From: Viola odorata
Taxonomy: Eukaryota > Streptophyta > Magnoliopsida > Malpighiales > Violaceae
Length of the DNA: 64,000 nucleotides
NCBI GenBank assembly: GCA_963691705.1
Contig: OY829538.1
Coordinates: 50,991,151 to 51,055,150, forward strand
Direction of reading: 5' to 3'
Every line of letters starts with the position of its first letter. Positions within the stretch are counted from its first letter, which is position 1. The position numbers were made by a program, and so were the translations under genes. This document shows, in pieces, positions 23,088 to 34,582 of the stretch. The notes beneath the pieces were generated by a model that saw only the letters and a program-made list of their open reading frames with translations, had not been told where the DNA came from and did not search any database.

Positions 23088-24416
23088 ATGCACAAAACCC
23101 ATCTTCTCCTCCTCTCTCTCTTCCTTCTCTTGCACTCCCAACGTTGTCTCTCCTCAAATCAAACACCTTTAGTTTTGTCTCTCAAAACCCAAAAACACCC
23201 TTCTCGCCTCTCACCTCATAGATACTTCCCCTCCTCCTTGGCCACCGCAGCCGCAACAAACAAGCTTGTTTTCCACCACAATGTTTCCCTCACCGTCTCC
23301 CTAACAGTCGGCTCTCCCCCACAAAACATCACCATGGTTCTTGACACCGGAAGCGAACTTTCTTGGCTCCATTGCAAAAAAGCACCTAACCTCAACTCCA
23401 TCTTCAACCCTCTTGCCTCCAGATCATACACCAAAATAGGATGCTCCACCCCAACTTGCAGGACCCGAACCCGGGACTTAACCATACCCGTTTCCTGCGA
23501 CCCGGCCAAGCTCTGCCACGTCATGGTTTCCTACGCGGACGCCAGCTCCATTGAAGGCACCCTCGCCTTTGAAACCTTCAGGTTCGGGTCAGGGACCCGA
23601 CCCGCTACCATATTCGGGTGTATGGACGCGGGTTTCAGCTCTAACGCCGAGGAGGATGGTAAGACAACCGGATTAATGGGCATGAACCGCGGGTCCTTAT
23701 CGTTTGTTAGCCAGATGGGTTTTTCGAAATTCTCGTATTGCATATCGGGAATTGACTCGTCCGGTGTTCTGCTTCTCGGCGAGACGACAAGCTTGGCGTG
23801 GCTTAAACCACTGAGCTACACTCCGTTGGTGAAAATGCAATTACCACTACCTTACTTCGACCGGGTTGCGTATTCCGTCCAGCTGGAGGGTATAAAGGTT
23901 AATAACAAGGTTTTACCACTCCCGAAATCCGTTTTTGTGCCGGACCATACCGGGGCGGGTCAAACCATGGTGGATTCGGGGACCCAGTTCTCTTTCCTGA
24001 TGGGCCCGGTTTACACCGCCCTAAGGAACGAGTTTATGCAGCAGAGCAAGGGCGTTTTGCGGGTCTTAAACGACCCGAATTTCGTGTTCCAAGGGGCGAT
24101 GGATTTGTGCTATTTGGTTGGGTCGGCCCAGACCCGGTTTCCGAACTTACCGGTTGTTAAGTTGATGTTTTCGGGTGCGGAGATGAGTGTGTCGGGGGAG
24201 AGGTTGTTGTATCGGGTTGAGGGAGAGAGGAGGGGGAGTGATTCGGTGTGGTGCTTTACATTTGGGAACTCTGATTTGTTGGGGATAGAGGCGTTCGTGA
24301 TTGGCCATCATCATCAACAAAATGTATGGATGGAGTTTGATCTAGCAAACTCTAGGATTGGTCTAGCTGAATTTAACTGTGAGATGGCTAGTCAACGGCT
24401 AGGATTGACTAATTGA
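23088..24416 (+). CDS. PCS1: Aspartic protease PCS1-like (A1 family), intronless
   Basis: 442 residues in one exon. An N-terminal signal peptide (about 1-22, Leu-rich) points to the secretory pathway. The first catalytic motif is DTGSELSW (D86), the second DSGTQF (D296), and the conserved FVIGHHHQQNVWMEFDL lies near the C-terminus. The mid-part MDAGFSS, GLMGMNRGSLSFVSQM and PLPYFDRVAYSVQLEGIKV are, from memory of the family, characteristic of Arabidopsis PROMOTION OF CELL SURVIVAL 1 (At5g02190), an endoplasmic reticulum protease that protects developing gametophytes and embryos from cell death. Length fits that family and no damage is visible. The start is the first ATG after the TATA box. 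Substrates are not inferable from sequence. Confidence 0.93.
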   Translation: MHKTHLLLLSLFLLLHSQRCLSSNQTPLVLSLKTQKHPSRLSPHRYFPSSLATAAATNKLVFHHNVSLTVSLTVGSPPQNITMVLDTGSELSWLHCKKAPNLNSIFNPLASRSYTKIGCSTPTCRTRTRDLTIPVSCDPAKLCHVMVSYADASSIEGTLAFETFRFGSGTRPATIFGCMDAGFSSNAEEDGKTTGLMGMNRGSLSFVSQMGFSKFSYCISGIDSSGVLLLGETTSLAWLKPLSYTPLVKMQLPLPYFDRVAYSVQLEGIKVNNKVLPLPKSVFVPDHTGAGQTMVDSGTQFSFLMGPVYTALRNEFMQQSKGVLRVLNDPNFVFQGAMDLCYLVGSAQTRFPNLPVVKLMFSGAEMSVSGERLLYRVEGERRGSDSVWCFTFGNSDLLGIEAFVIGHHHQQNVWMEFDLANSRIGLAEFNCEMASQRLGLTN

Positions 24417-24951
24417 ACAACAAAATGAAAAAAATAACCAAGTACTAGAAAATTAGATCAAAAATATCTCTCAAGCAAGCAATGATGAGCTAAGGTCATC
24501 ACACGTGGGGTGGGGGGGCTCATGATTGATCAAGTAGAGGATCAAATTGATGCAAAGGGATGGGAAAAAGAAACACATGTATAGATTATAAATGGTGTAG
24601 GGACAATCCCAGCCTAGATGGTGTCGTTTCCGTTGGTATGGGGCGGTGGAGGAGAGGAGGAGATGTGGTGACGCCGCCATGTATGGTGTGGAGGTCAGTC
24701 AAACAAAAGGGGTTGAAGAAGGGAAATGATGGGTAGGATAGTTATGTAAATGTGAGTGATGTAGTGCCAAATTTTCATTATGATGTCTATAACTTTGTAA
24801 AATATAAAACCTAATTCATTTTTATGTTGAAAGTATCTTCAAATTTATTAAATTATAATTAATTATATTTTTTTTAACAAATAAAATTAATATAATAAGT
24901 AATTTTTAATATGTGCAATAATCAAACCAAGGATGTATTAGTTAAAAGATA
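24417..24951. other. 3' flank of the PCS1-like gene
   Basis: No gene seen. The 3' UTR must end here; AATAAA-like AT-rich sequence is abundant after 24780 but no single signal stands out. Confidence 0.45.
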
Positions 24952-24963
24952 TGAGTATTATAC

Positions 24964-25122
24964 GGAAAAAATTTAGATAGATCATGATCTACCTATATAA
25001 TGATCTAGGATGATGACACGTGTTTCAAATAGTGTTAGAATATCACTATTCTTGACACTTTTTGATACATGTCATCATCCTACATTATGATGTAGGTAAA
25101 TTATGATCTACCTAAGTTTTAG
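24964..25122. mobile_element. Fold-back MITE with a 12-bp target duplication (159 bp)
   Basis: Nearly the whole element is two inverted arms of about 75 bp sharing AGGATGATGACA and TAGATCAT. TGAGTATTATAC directly precedes it (24952-24963) and directly follows it (25123-25134). A duplication this long points to a Mutator-like mobiliser. No coding capacity. Confidence 0.8.
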
Positions 25123-25134
25123 TGAGTATTATAC

Positions 25135-27519
25135 CATTTGTACTAAATTAGGTAGTTCCGAGTCATTTTTCTATGTAAAAGAAGTTGTGATGGATGCTTA
25201 AAATTTGAGAGGAGCACAACAACTAGTACATAATGTTCCAGAATCTCAGTGGGTTTGGTCGTAGGTGGAGGTCAAGATATTTCATGTAATAAAAGAAGAA
25301 AACGACTAAAAGAAAGAAAAAAGAGAAGACAACTGGGAAATGTAAAGAAAGTTGTGGGTTGTGGGTTGTGGGTTGTGGGTTGTGGGTAGCTGCCAGGGTA
25401 GCACAAGTGGTAGTAGAACAAGTTGGTTGGTGACCTAATATTTCAGTATACAAACAAAAACACATTCAGCTGGTTGTGTTAATGGTTTGTGTTAATAGTT
25501 TTATACTCTTATTTATTAAACAATATCACATTTTTTATTCTTGTGTGTAAAAAATTTATCTGTTGATAATATCTTATTTTTTAATGGATCAACGGTAAAA
25601 ACCTTATTAAATTTAGAGATATTCGTGTTTCAGAATAGGAAGAACAAAGGAGAAAGAAATTAAAAAAAGGAGACAGATTTCTGATGGGAGTGAGCAATTG
25701 GGTTTTGGGTGTGGATCAGATCAGTGGCTTGGATGTGACAGAGCAGCAGGATAGGAGTACTACTACTCCAGTAAGCAGTGACGACTAATGAGTAATGAGT
25801 GAGTTTTTGGTGAAGTTTTGACGAGACGGCTCAATAAAGATACAGAGATTTCTGACTTTTTTTCTGAAAACCAGGCTGGCTGCTGCCACTTTAGCTCCCC
25901 GTGGGGTGACGTTTTGGGTTTTCCAATACTGAAATTAGTGTTTTTTACTTTCTTGCCTCTAAGTGGAAAAAGAAGAAGATTGAGTTTGCACGTCGTTGAA
26001 GGAAGACTTCTTTGGAAAAATGACCCTTAAATTGTTGTGCGCATGACCCAAACTCAATAGATTTTAGACAGGAGTAGAAAAGTTTACTAGTTTGAAAAAT
26101 TATAAAATATTTTTATCGAATAAATATATTTATTAAATTTGTCAATGAATAACAAAACATGCAAATTTTAACATGAAATTTAAAAATATTGTTGGATTTT
26201 ACATATAATTCTTTTTTAATATTGAAGAATCAAAATATCATAAATCATACATACCTTTCATTGGGCCAATTGGAACTCAATGTGCGCGAGTAAAAAGAAC
26301 GGAGGCCTTAGCTTCCGCGACGATATTGTTGAACCATAAAATGAACTCAAGTACAAAAGGCCCAAATAATTAAATAAAGACGCTAGCGCACTTGGGCTTT
26401 ACAAAACCCATTCCTTCCGAAAAAATCACTCTTTTGGACTTTAGACTTAAAAATAATTATAAGTACAGACTCAAATTTATCATTAATTTGACATTGTTTA
26501 TCACATATTTAGTGAATTAGTTTGTAGATAACTTGATAGTATTTGTTACATAAACAACAATTTCATAATTCTTTTTACTCAATCTTGATAATTTTCTTTA
26601 CATTTAAATAATCACTGAGATGCCTCATAGCGCAATCATTGTTATTTTATACGTTGGCATGACACGAGTGTCATAATAGAGGAACATGGTGGAGGAGTTA
26701 TCTTCCCTTTGCAATTCAGCCATAGAATATTGATCCTTGTGTTTAAATTGTGTTATTAGTATATCCTTGTTTGGGTGTTATTTATGTACAACTAAGACAA
26801 ACTTGCCTAAGTTTATACTTGAGTGATTATGGCGCGATTTGAGCTAATTGGGCCTCGAGGTTCAGCTTAGGTCGCAAGGTTATCCTCGTACTTGTGTTAG
26901 CAAAAGTTGAGTGCGAGAGTTATTAGGACCATACGAAAATCTCTAGTCGATTTCTAGCTATGTAACACTAAAACGCAAGAACAATATCGAAAACCAAACT
27001 AATAATTATATTTGAGTAAAGCAGATTAAAACATGTTAAGTCACGGAAGGTTAAAAGACTATTTTCAATTTACGAGAGAATTTTATTTTTAACTAATAGT
27101 TTAGAGGTGGGAATAACATCATCCTAAATCTAACACTATCATACGAGAGAGAATAATGGAGATGGTAATATTGATGGTTCCATAGAGAACTATAATAATA
27201 AAATTGGAGTAATTTATTAATTTTAATGCTCTATAACTCTTATTTATTAACTTTTTTTTACTTAGAGCGTGTACTAATATGTTCCTATCTACTCCCTTCG
27301 TTTTTAAAAAAATCAGACCAAAGTTAAATTATCTTTCAAATAAAATGTCATATTTTACTTTTCCAAATAATTATGTAAATTGTGTCTATTCTTTAGTAAA
27401 AAATTCTTAAAAATTATTTGTTTTGTTGAATAATCAACTAAAATTATTTAATATAGAGAAAAAATATAATTATTTAAGGTAAGAATGCTCTTAAAAGTGA
27501 TGCACAATCATTTTCGGTT
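25135..27519. other. AT-rich spacer
   Basis: No gene supported. It includes the TTGTGGG repeat (25351-25386). A TACTCCCTTCGTTTTT sequence at about 27289 looks like one end of a mariner-type MITE whose other end I did not find. Confidence 0.5.
25351..25386 (+). repeat. (TTGTGGG)5 tandem heptamer, G-quadruplex-capable
   Basis: Five GGG runs separated by TTGT, fitting the G3-N4-G3 pattern of G-quadruplex formers. The unit length equals that of the plant telomere repeat TTTAGGG but the sequence differs. Confidence 0.85.
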
Positions 27520-29477
27520 TAATACACCCAGTGATCCCTAACGTTTGCTAAAATATTTTTATTAGTCTTTACCGTTTTAACATGTTTAATGTGGTCCCTA
27601 AGATTTTATTACGATGTTCAAATTAGTCATTCCGTCAATATATTGACAATAGTGAAAATATAAAAAATTATAAAATAAAATAGAAAATTTATATGTTTTT
27701 GGTGCTTAGAAATTTATGGCATCAAAAATAGAAATTTGTGCCCCAAATAATATTAATAAAAAATAGTAAAAGACATAAAATAAATTATTAAAAGACATAC
27801 ACAACCACAAAGGTCGGGGTCCGTTTGAACGTTGGGTTGACTCGATGCGGTATGATATTTATAAACCTAAAATTAGAATTTTGGTAGTTGTCTTGCATAC
27901 TCAGTTTTTATTATAGTGATTTTTTTTTTGTTATGACATCATTGTTGAACCACTTATTATTACTTTTTATAAATGGATATATACTTTTATTACCAACAAG
28001 ATAACTAATTAGCTACATATCCTATATTTAATTGCGTGTTCTATAATTGAATGATACTAGTGAATTAGATAATAAAATATAACAATAATAATGTAAATCA
28101 AAATGAATCGAGGTGTTTATTTCTTCGGATAGATCGAGTGGAGCTCGCGTGGTATGGAAGATTTCAGGAATTGGGTAGAGGACTGCCGCCTTCCGCCGGT
28201 GGGTAGGAAATTTACCTGGGCCATCTCCATGTGCAGAAACACGATTGATCGGATCTTGATACAGGTCGAGTGGCTGAACAAATGCCCTGGTTTTCAGGTG
28301 CAGGCTTTGGGCAGAATCGGATTTACCTCTTTTCTACAGTTTTCCTGGGTCTCCGTAAGATTTCCTTCTGGTGGTTCTGCATCAACCCTTTGTTTGGTGT
28401 AGTAGCTGCCTCTTCAGTTTGTCTTCGTAGCCGTCCTAGTGGGGCTAGTGAGTGGCCTTTAGTAGGGAGGCAGCGTGTTGTTAGAGGCCGTGTGTGTTCT
28501 TTGTTTTTCGGCTTTTTTTCTGCTCTATTTCTGCAGTTTTTTCCTTCTGTAGTTTCAGCAGATTGCTTTCGGTTTGTGTAGCTGCAGCTTCGGCTGCTGT
28601 TATGGTTTTGTCATGCTCCCCATGACTTTTATTTAATATATCCTCAGCCTATTAAAAAAAAAAAAATCAAAATGAATATACACCAATGACTAGAACCCAA
28701 ATACATACTCGATTGGTTGAAATTTTACTTCTTCCTTCATATTGTTATCGTTTTATTTAATTTTTTTATTGGAAGCTTTAAAAAAAAAAGAAACCATACA
28801 TTTATTTTTAACTCTTTCTAGAAATATCTATATATGTAGTTTTTTAACCCCTAAATTCTAATCTAAATGTAACTCTACTTATAAAAAAATAATCTAAATA
28901 AAAGTAATGTATTTCTTTTTTTTGTTATTTTTTTTCTTCGTGATCTTTTTTATACATAAATGTATTTATTTAAAAATAATAATTATCCATGGTTAGAGAT
29001 GAAACATGGTTTAACTTTTATACGTACATAAAAGCATAGTACTATGCATAAAAATAGAAAATAATATTATATTCATAATGCTTTAATGATAATAACAAAG
29101 TAATACTATTGATTTATAACCTTAGGATTGTGTATATCTTTTAATAATTTGTTGTACGTCTTTTATCATTTTTATTAATATTATTTAGCGCACAAATTTT
29201 CATTTTTTGGCGCCATAAATTTTCAAGCACCAAAAAAATAGCGCCATAAATTTTCTATTTCATTTTATGTTTTTTTTTCACTATTTTATTTATTTATTTT
29301 AATTTCATTTGTTAAAAAAATATTTAAAAAATAAAACTAACGGACATTAGTTAGTATATTGACGGAATGACTAATTTAAACATCGTGATAAAACGTTATA
29401 AAGTACATCAAATATGTTTAAACATTAAAAACTAATAAAAATATTTTGACAAACGTTAGGAATCATCGGGTGTATTA
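27520..29477. mobile_element. Long-TIR DNA transposon of unknown family, with a LINE nested inside
   Basis: 27520-27805 and 29119-29477 are inverted copies. The left starts TAATACACCCAGTGATCCCT and the right, reverse-complemented, TAATACACCCGATGATTCCT. Both continue with CTAACGTTTG, AAAATATTTTTATTAGT and AAATTAGTCATTCCGTCAAT. The TIRs are therefore about 290-350 bp. Without the nested LINE the element was about 1.4 kb. TTA/TAA at the ends would suit a Harbinger-type target, but the class is not certain. No transposase. Confidence 0.7.
28109..28663 (+). mobile_element. LINE insertion, internally deleted, with poly(A) and target duplication
   Basis: AAATCAAAATGAAT occurs at 28095-28108 and again at 28664-28677, a 14-bp target duplication. 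Between them, about 28150-28310 encodes MEDFRNWVEDCRLPPVGRKF, then TW and a segment with IDRILIQVEWL, which is part of an L1-type endonuclease domain. The frame then breaks off and the rest is 3' UTR-like sequence ending TTTAATATATCCTCAGCC and a poly(A) run. The ORF2 polymerase is missing, so the copy is defective. Confidence 0.85.
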
Positions 29478-29480
29478 AGG

Positions 29481-29990
29481 GATCCGACTCCTCTAATTTT
29501 CTTTTAAACATGACTTGTCATGTTAGAGGAATCTGAACCGTTCAATAAAATTAGACGGATGAGATTAAAAATTCAAGTCATTAATGAGTTGACCATTTGT
29601 TGAATTTTATTGACTGGTCAACTCATTAATGACTTGAATTTTTAATCTTATCCGTCCAATTTCATTGAACGGTTCAGATTTTTCTAACATGACAGATCAT
29701 ATTTAAAGGAAAATTAGAGGAGCCGGATTTACGGATTGAGCTTCTCTAATTTTCTCTTCTAACATGACTGATCATATTTAAAAAAAAATTAGAGGAGCTC
29801 TGGTCAACTCATTAATGACTTGAATTTTTAATCTTATCCGTCCAATTTCATTGAACGGTTCAGATTCTTCTAACATGACAGGTCATGTTTAAAGGAAAAT
29901 TAGAGAAGCCGGATTTACGGATTGAGCTTCTCTAATTTTCTCTTCTAACATGACTGATCATATTTAAGAAAAAATTAAAGAAGCTCAATC
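29481..29990. repeat. Palindromic MITE with tandem duplication
   Basis: A large hairpin has arms at about 29481-29595 and 29617-29731 (shared AATGAGTTGACC against GGTCAACTCATT) around a 21-nt spacer. A smaller palindrome follows at 29740-29799 (GCTTCTCTAATTTT against AAAATTAGAGGAGC). The 29616-29799 segment is then repeated head to tail at 29800-29984. The first arm abuts the right end of the long-TIR element. Confidence 0.75.
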
Positions 29991-29999
29991 CCGTATTAA

Positions 30000-30239
30000 G
30001 TCATCATTTTCTTAAGAAACGCGATTTTCTCTAATCCGACGTTTATTGGGGGACGAAAGTTAGTTTTCAAAAGAAAAGGTGAGGAAAGACATGTCGGCCA
30101 TCGCAACGCAGAACGGTCAACAAAAACAAAAAAGGAAGAAACCGACGCCGTTCCCTTTGATTATCAAATAAACCAAATAGATATTCAACAATTCCGACAA
30201 GCTAACCCACCAGAAACGCGTTGGTTTTAGGGGAAAAAA
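30000..30239 (+). promoter_or_regulatory. Presumed SDIR1 promoter region
   Basis: Only about 250 bp separate the MITE array from the SDIR1 leader, so the core promoter must lie here or overlap the repeats. No clear TATA box is visible. Confidence 0.35.
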
Positions 30240-30431
30240 AAAGAAAAAACTCCCAAAACCATCCAATCCAACTCGCTTCTGGTCCTTTCATCCCTGCGCT
30301 CAGATCCGGCGCCATTTCTCCCCGATCATGTAAGTCTCAGTCACCATTCTCCCCACCCATTTTTACTCAGCTTCTTCTCTTCAGATGCTAATTTAATTTA
30401 ATGTATGTGTGTTAACTGTTAGCATTTGCAG
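30240..30431 (+). other. SDIR1 non-coding first exon and leader intron
   Basis: A C-rich leader ends CCCCGATCAT with donor GTAAGT at 30330. The acceptor TTTGCAG ends at 30431, 25 nt before the ATG. The transcription start is not known. Confidence 0.6.
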
Positions 30432-30456
30432 CGCAGCTCCAAATTGGTTGACAAGC

Positions 30457-33400
30457 ATGAGCTTCGTGTTCCGCGGAACAAGAGGTGATCTAGAAAGTGG
30501 ATTCCCCGGTTTTCCTCCTGAACGCCGCGCCGTGGTAACATCCTCTTCTTTGGTTGATCATCTTTTAGTATTACCCTGATTGTTTGGTCATTTCAAGTTA
30601 TTTCAGCGGATAATGGTGTTCGTTTTTATTCTGTTCTTGTATCAGCGCGTTCACGCGGCTCGCTCTGTTAATTCCAACTCCCTTATCTTCCTTGTCACTG
30701 GTACCTCAGTTCGCACTTGCCTAAAATCCTGTCAGTCAGCTTGGGTCATTTTGTTGCTGTATGTAAATTGTTAATGTGTCTTTGTTATGTGGGCAGTTTT
30801 GTTGCTGTTCATGATATTAAACTCGCACCAGATGTCACCAAACTTCCTGGTACTTTATTTTGTTTGTGTTGTGTTTTTAGTGCTGGTGCTGACTCATGAT
30901 AATGGGGTTTCTTTTTAATTTGTTTTTAATGGGTGATTTTGGTTTGTTCTTGTTGGCCTAGATTTGGATGGTGCTTGGGGTGTTTTTAATTGCTACGACA
31001 CTGAGAATGTATGCTACGTGTCAACAACTTCAAGCTCAGGCTCAAGCGCGTGCAGTCATGGCTAGTGGACTTCTTGGTCATACTGAGCTGCGATTGCACA
31101 TGCCACCTTCTATTGCACTTGCAACTAGAGGGCGCTTGCAAGGGCTCAGACTCCAACTCGCACTTCTTGACAGGGAATTCGATGATCTAGGTATGAATTT
31201 CTTCTTTGCAATTGTGTGTTGAGGTGGTATTATGAGTTTGTTGGTGAGATGCTATTTTGCTGTCTCACTTGGCTGTTAATTTTATTTTGGATTCGGAAAA
31301 GAGAGGTTATGCATGCCCTTCTTGTTTATCTGCAGATTATGAGACTTTAAGAGCACTGGATTCAGAAAATGCTCCCAGCACAGGATCAATGAGCGAGGAA
31401 GAGATTAATACCCTTCCTGTTCACATGTATAAGATCACTGCTTCCCAAAAGTAAGTCTTCATGTTTTGTGCATCCATTTATGCTGCAAAAATGGTGCTAG
31501 ATGTGTTGAACAGAAAGGTTTAACCAACCTCAGCACTGTGTTTGAGAAAAATTTAAAATAACTGATCTCCTGTTATGTGGTCATTGTACTTAACATTTAT
31601 GAATCATGCAATTCCCTTGCCAACTTTTAATCCAAAAGCCACACCAACAATTCAAAGAATGTGATCTGATTTACCTTAGATACCTAGTACTCTGGCTATT
31701 TCTTTGTTTGGTTGCCGTCAGGTTCTCTGTGTTTACTTAAGTACATTATCCTTCATGCTTATAATGCCATACTATATCTATATACATCAGATGGAAATAC
31801 CAGCTTTGTGTTACATGTCATGATTTTATGAGTTTTTGAGATCCTCTTTCTCATTCTTTTGGTGAGAGCTGCAAGAATACTTGGGCAACAAAAATAGACG
31901 CCATTTCAAAAATACCTGAATTACAAGTGGTTGGGTTTGAATAGACATTTTGACTGTCGATTGTTTTGGTTATGAAGCAGTCATTAGTCTTGTTTTGCCT
32001 TCCAAATCTCTGCCAAGTCAATGTTTACATAGGCAACGTAGGATGTCATTGCATAGCAGATATTGGAAGTTTCACTTACTTTTTAGATTTCTTAACTTGA
32101 AATTGATACAGCTGTGATACCTGGCAAAGACTGTAAAGGCTGTAATAAGCTGCAGCGCATAGTTTCTTTCCCAATATTTTCAGAAATAGTAAAATCCTTT
32201 GAGTTTTGGATATCATTGATTTGTCAGCAGCTTTTCTTTTTCTTTTTCTTGTAACAGAGGTACTGGTGGCTCTTCAACGCAACAAGCCTCATCTTCGTTT
32301 TCAGCTGAGGTATAAGCCATTATATTATTCTCTTCTTTTTTCCTGCATATATTACACTTATGTTTCCCCTTTTACATCCCATACCATCAAAGTTCTAAAA
32401 GAGGAAGCACCGAATAAGTCCAAATGCAGCTAAACAATCCTTATAGATACCGTCAATAGCTATCTTCAGCTAGCAAAGTTCTTAGATCTGTCGCATAAAT
32501 TTGGAGTTAATGGCAATACATCTCATGAGATGAGCCATTTACATTTTCACAAGGCTTTGCCATGTGAGTGCACTTCAGTCATTGACGTGCTTAACTATGC
32601 CATAAGATGAAAGAAATATTGGTTTTGTTTTTTTCCCAGTATAGGATGTTAGTTTCTAATGTATTGTTAATAATTCATAACACTTTCCTCCCAGGATAGG
32701 TAGAACTGAATTGGTTTATAACTCTAACTAATTTCCTGCCGCCTGCTGCTCGTAGTAGTTCTTATTTACTCATGTAGATACAATTGTCAATAATCTGTTT
32801 TATGTCATTATCATTGTTGGAGGGTTTAATCAGGTGTCTGCTACGTTTTTCTTCTCATGTTTAGCCAAAGAAACAAGATAGCACCAATGCTGTTGGAAGC
32901 ATGAAGGCTTCAGATGATGAGCTGACTTGCAGTGTGTGCTTGGAGCAAGCTAATATGGGAGAACTAATCCGAACCCTACCATGCTTGCATCAGGTTCTTC
33001 TTTTTGCAATCCATTTTATTGGTTGCCTAAGAGTACTTTATACAGTATCATCCCTTTGAAAGTTAAAACCCCAAGGTCTGCTTTAGTAGTTCATTCAGTT
33101 GAAACTTGAAAACATCAAATTCATTGCATCGTTAATTCTCTTTTCACATGATAAAAGGTGGGGGTTTATGGAGATTGACCCCTGCTCTACCTATAAATGG
33201 AAACCGTCATAATATTGCAGAACAGTCTAGTAAATCATGAGCTCCTTGCATTCTGTGTGGATTGATTTTAGGGCCTTTTTCTTGAAAGCAAAGACATGCA
33301 GCTGTGTTCACCATTACACGAGTCATCTTGAATGGATTTGTATGCTACTACTGCTCTATGATCTCAGGCAAGCACCTAATCTCATTTTGCAGTTCCATGC

Positions 33401-33518
33401 TAATTGCATCGATCAATGGCTGCGGCAACAAGGAACATGCCCTGTTTGCAAGTTCAGGGCAGGATCTGGGTGGCAAGAAAATGGGCAGAGTGAGTTGGAT
33501 GATTCTTACATGGTTTAG
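30457..33518 (+). CDS. SDIR1: RING-H2 E3 ubiquitin ligase SDIR1
   Basis: Eight coding exons with GT/AG junctions: 30457-30534, 30646-30700, 30797-30849, 30962-31190, 31336-31450, 32258-32309, 32865-32993 and 33393-33518, together 837 bp or 278 residues. The protein begins MSFVFRGTRGDLESGF, has two membrane segments (about 38-53 and 63-76), a conserved ELRLHMPPSIALATRGRLQG block, and a C-terminal RING-H2 finger with C216, C219, C234, H236, H239, C242, C253 and C256. It ends DDSYMV. This is the layout of Arabidopsis SALT- AND DROUGHT-INDUCED RING FINGER1 (273 residues), a membrane-bound E3 ligase acting positively in abscisic acid and stress signalling. No damage seen. The neighbour FKBP20-1 converges on it. 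Confidence 0.93.
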
Positions 33519-34582
33519 TGTCAACTACACTATACAACAAGCAATGGATCTTAGTGAAATATACCTACCTGCTTTAATAACCCATACTCGAAGGTTGAAG
33601 GTCTAATTTTTAAGGTGCTCTAATTATCGGTGTAACTTTCCTTGCAAACAAAAGAATAGCATATTACTGTATAATCAACTGATACGATCAGTATAAGTTA
33701 TTTTAACTGTCTTCCTAAAGTTATATTTATCGCCCGTTATGAAGAAATAAAAATAAAATTTGATTGTGGTTGGAGTATAGGTAATGAAAAGAACTAGAGA
33801 ACGACCCCTTTAGACCTCGACTATACTCGAAATGAATAAGTCTCGTCATAATCGTAGAGAGATTACCCGCAGAGGGAAAAAGAATGGAGAAATAAGGACT
33901 GAGTAAGATGTACAGCACCACCAAATAGGTCTTTAACAAATACACCACCATATAGGAGGGGTGACAAAATGAGACTACGGCCTACGGCTGAGTCTCAGTA
34001 ATAGATGGGACTTTCAAATGAATCTCATTCCTAAATGAATCTCATTCCTAACCCGTCAAGTTATACGAGTCTGAGACTAGATTGGTCTAAATTAGATCCG
34101 ATTTCAATTTTTTTTTAACTTTTTACAAATAAAATGGAAGTTTCATGGGAATATTCATGACCATGAATGTAATAATTTTAAGAAAATAAAAGGTTTAGGA
34201 GGTCATATTGTCATGATCGAAACCATAAACTTTAATTAACTATTTGTTGATACTGATACAAATACAAAAACCTCTTTTTTAGATGGGATAGACCCGGCCA
34301 GTCTCGGGTTTGTTCTGAATCTATCTTGATGTAGTGTTAGTCCCGTCTAAGCTGGACCAACGGGACGAGTATACGAGCCGAAACTAAATTGCCACCTATA
34401 CATATGCGTGTTTAACAAAGTATACCACCACCGGCATTTATTAATTGTTACCCACTTAACTAAAAGGTGGGTAACAATTCACATCAAACTACATAATTTA
34501 ATGTATTAGACAACAACAACACAGTTGTTCATAACATCGTACAGTTAAAGGTATCATACAAGTAATAGTGATGCGCTACGGC
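33519..34582. other. Intergenic region between the convergent SDIR1 and FKBP20-1 genes
   Basis: It must hold both 3' UTRs. A direct repeat AATGAATCTCATTCCTAA occurs twice at 34017-34052. No gene seen. The sequence at 33960-34400 looks repeat-derived. Confidence 0.5.

Noticed and set aside
23216..23743. Minus-strand ORFs opposite the PCS1-like gene
   Set aside because: Shadows of a well-conserved coding sequence.
25351..25386. Interstitial telomere repeat
   Set aside because: The heptamer is TTGTGGG, not TTTAGGG; only the period agrees.
30580..31454. Separate small ORFs at 30580, 30717, 30968 and 31257
   Set aside because: They run through exons and introns of SDIR1; the spliced model explains them.
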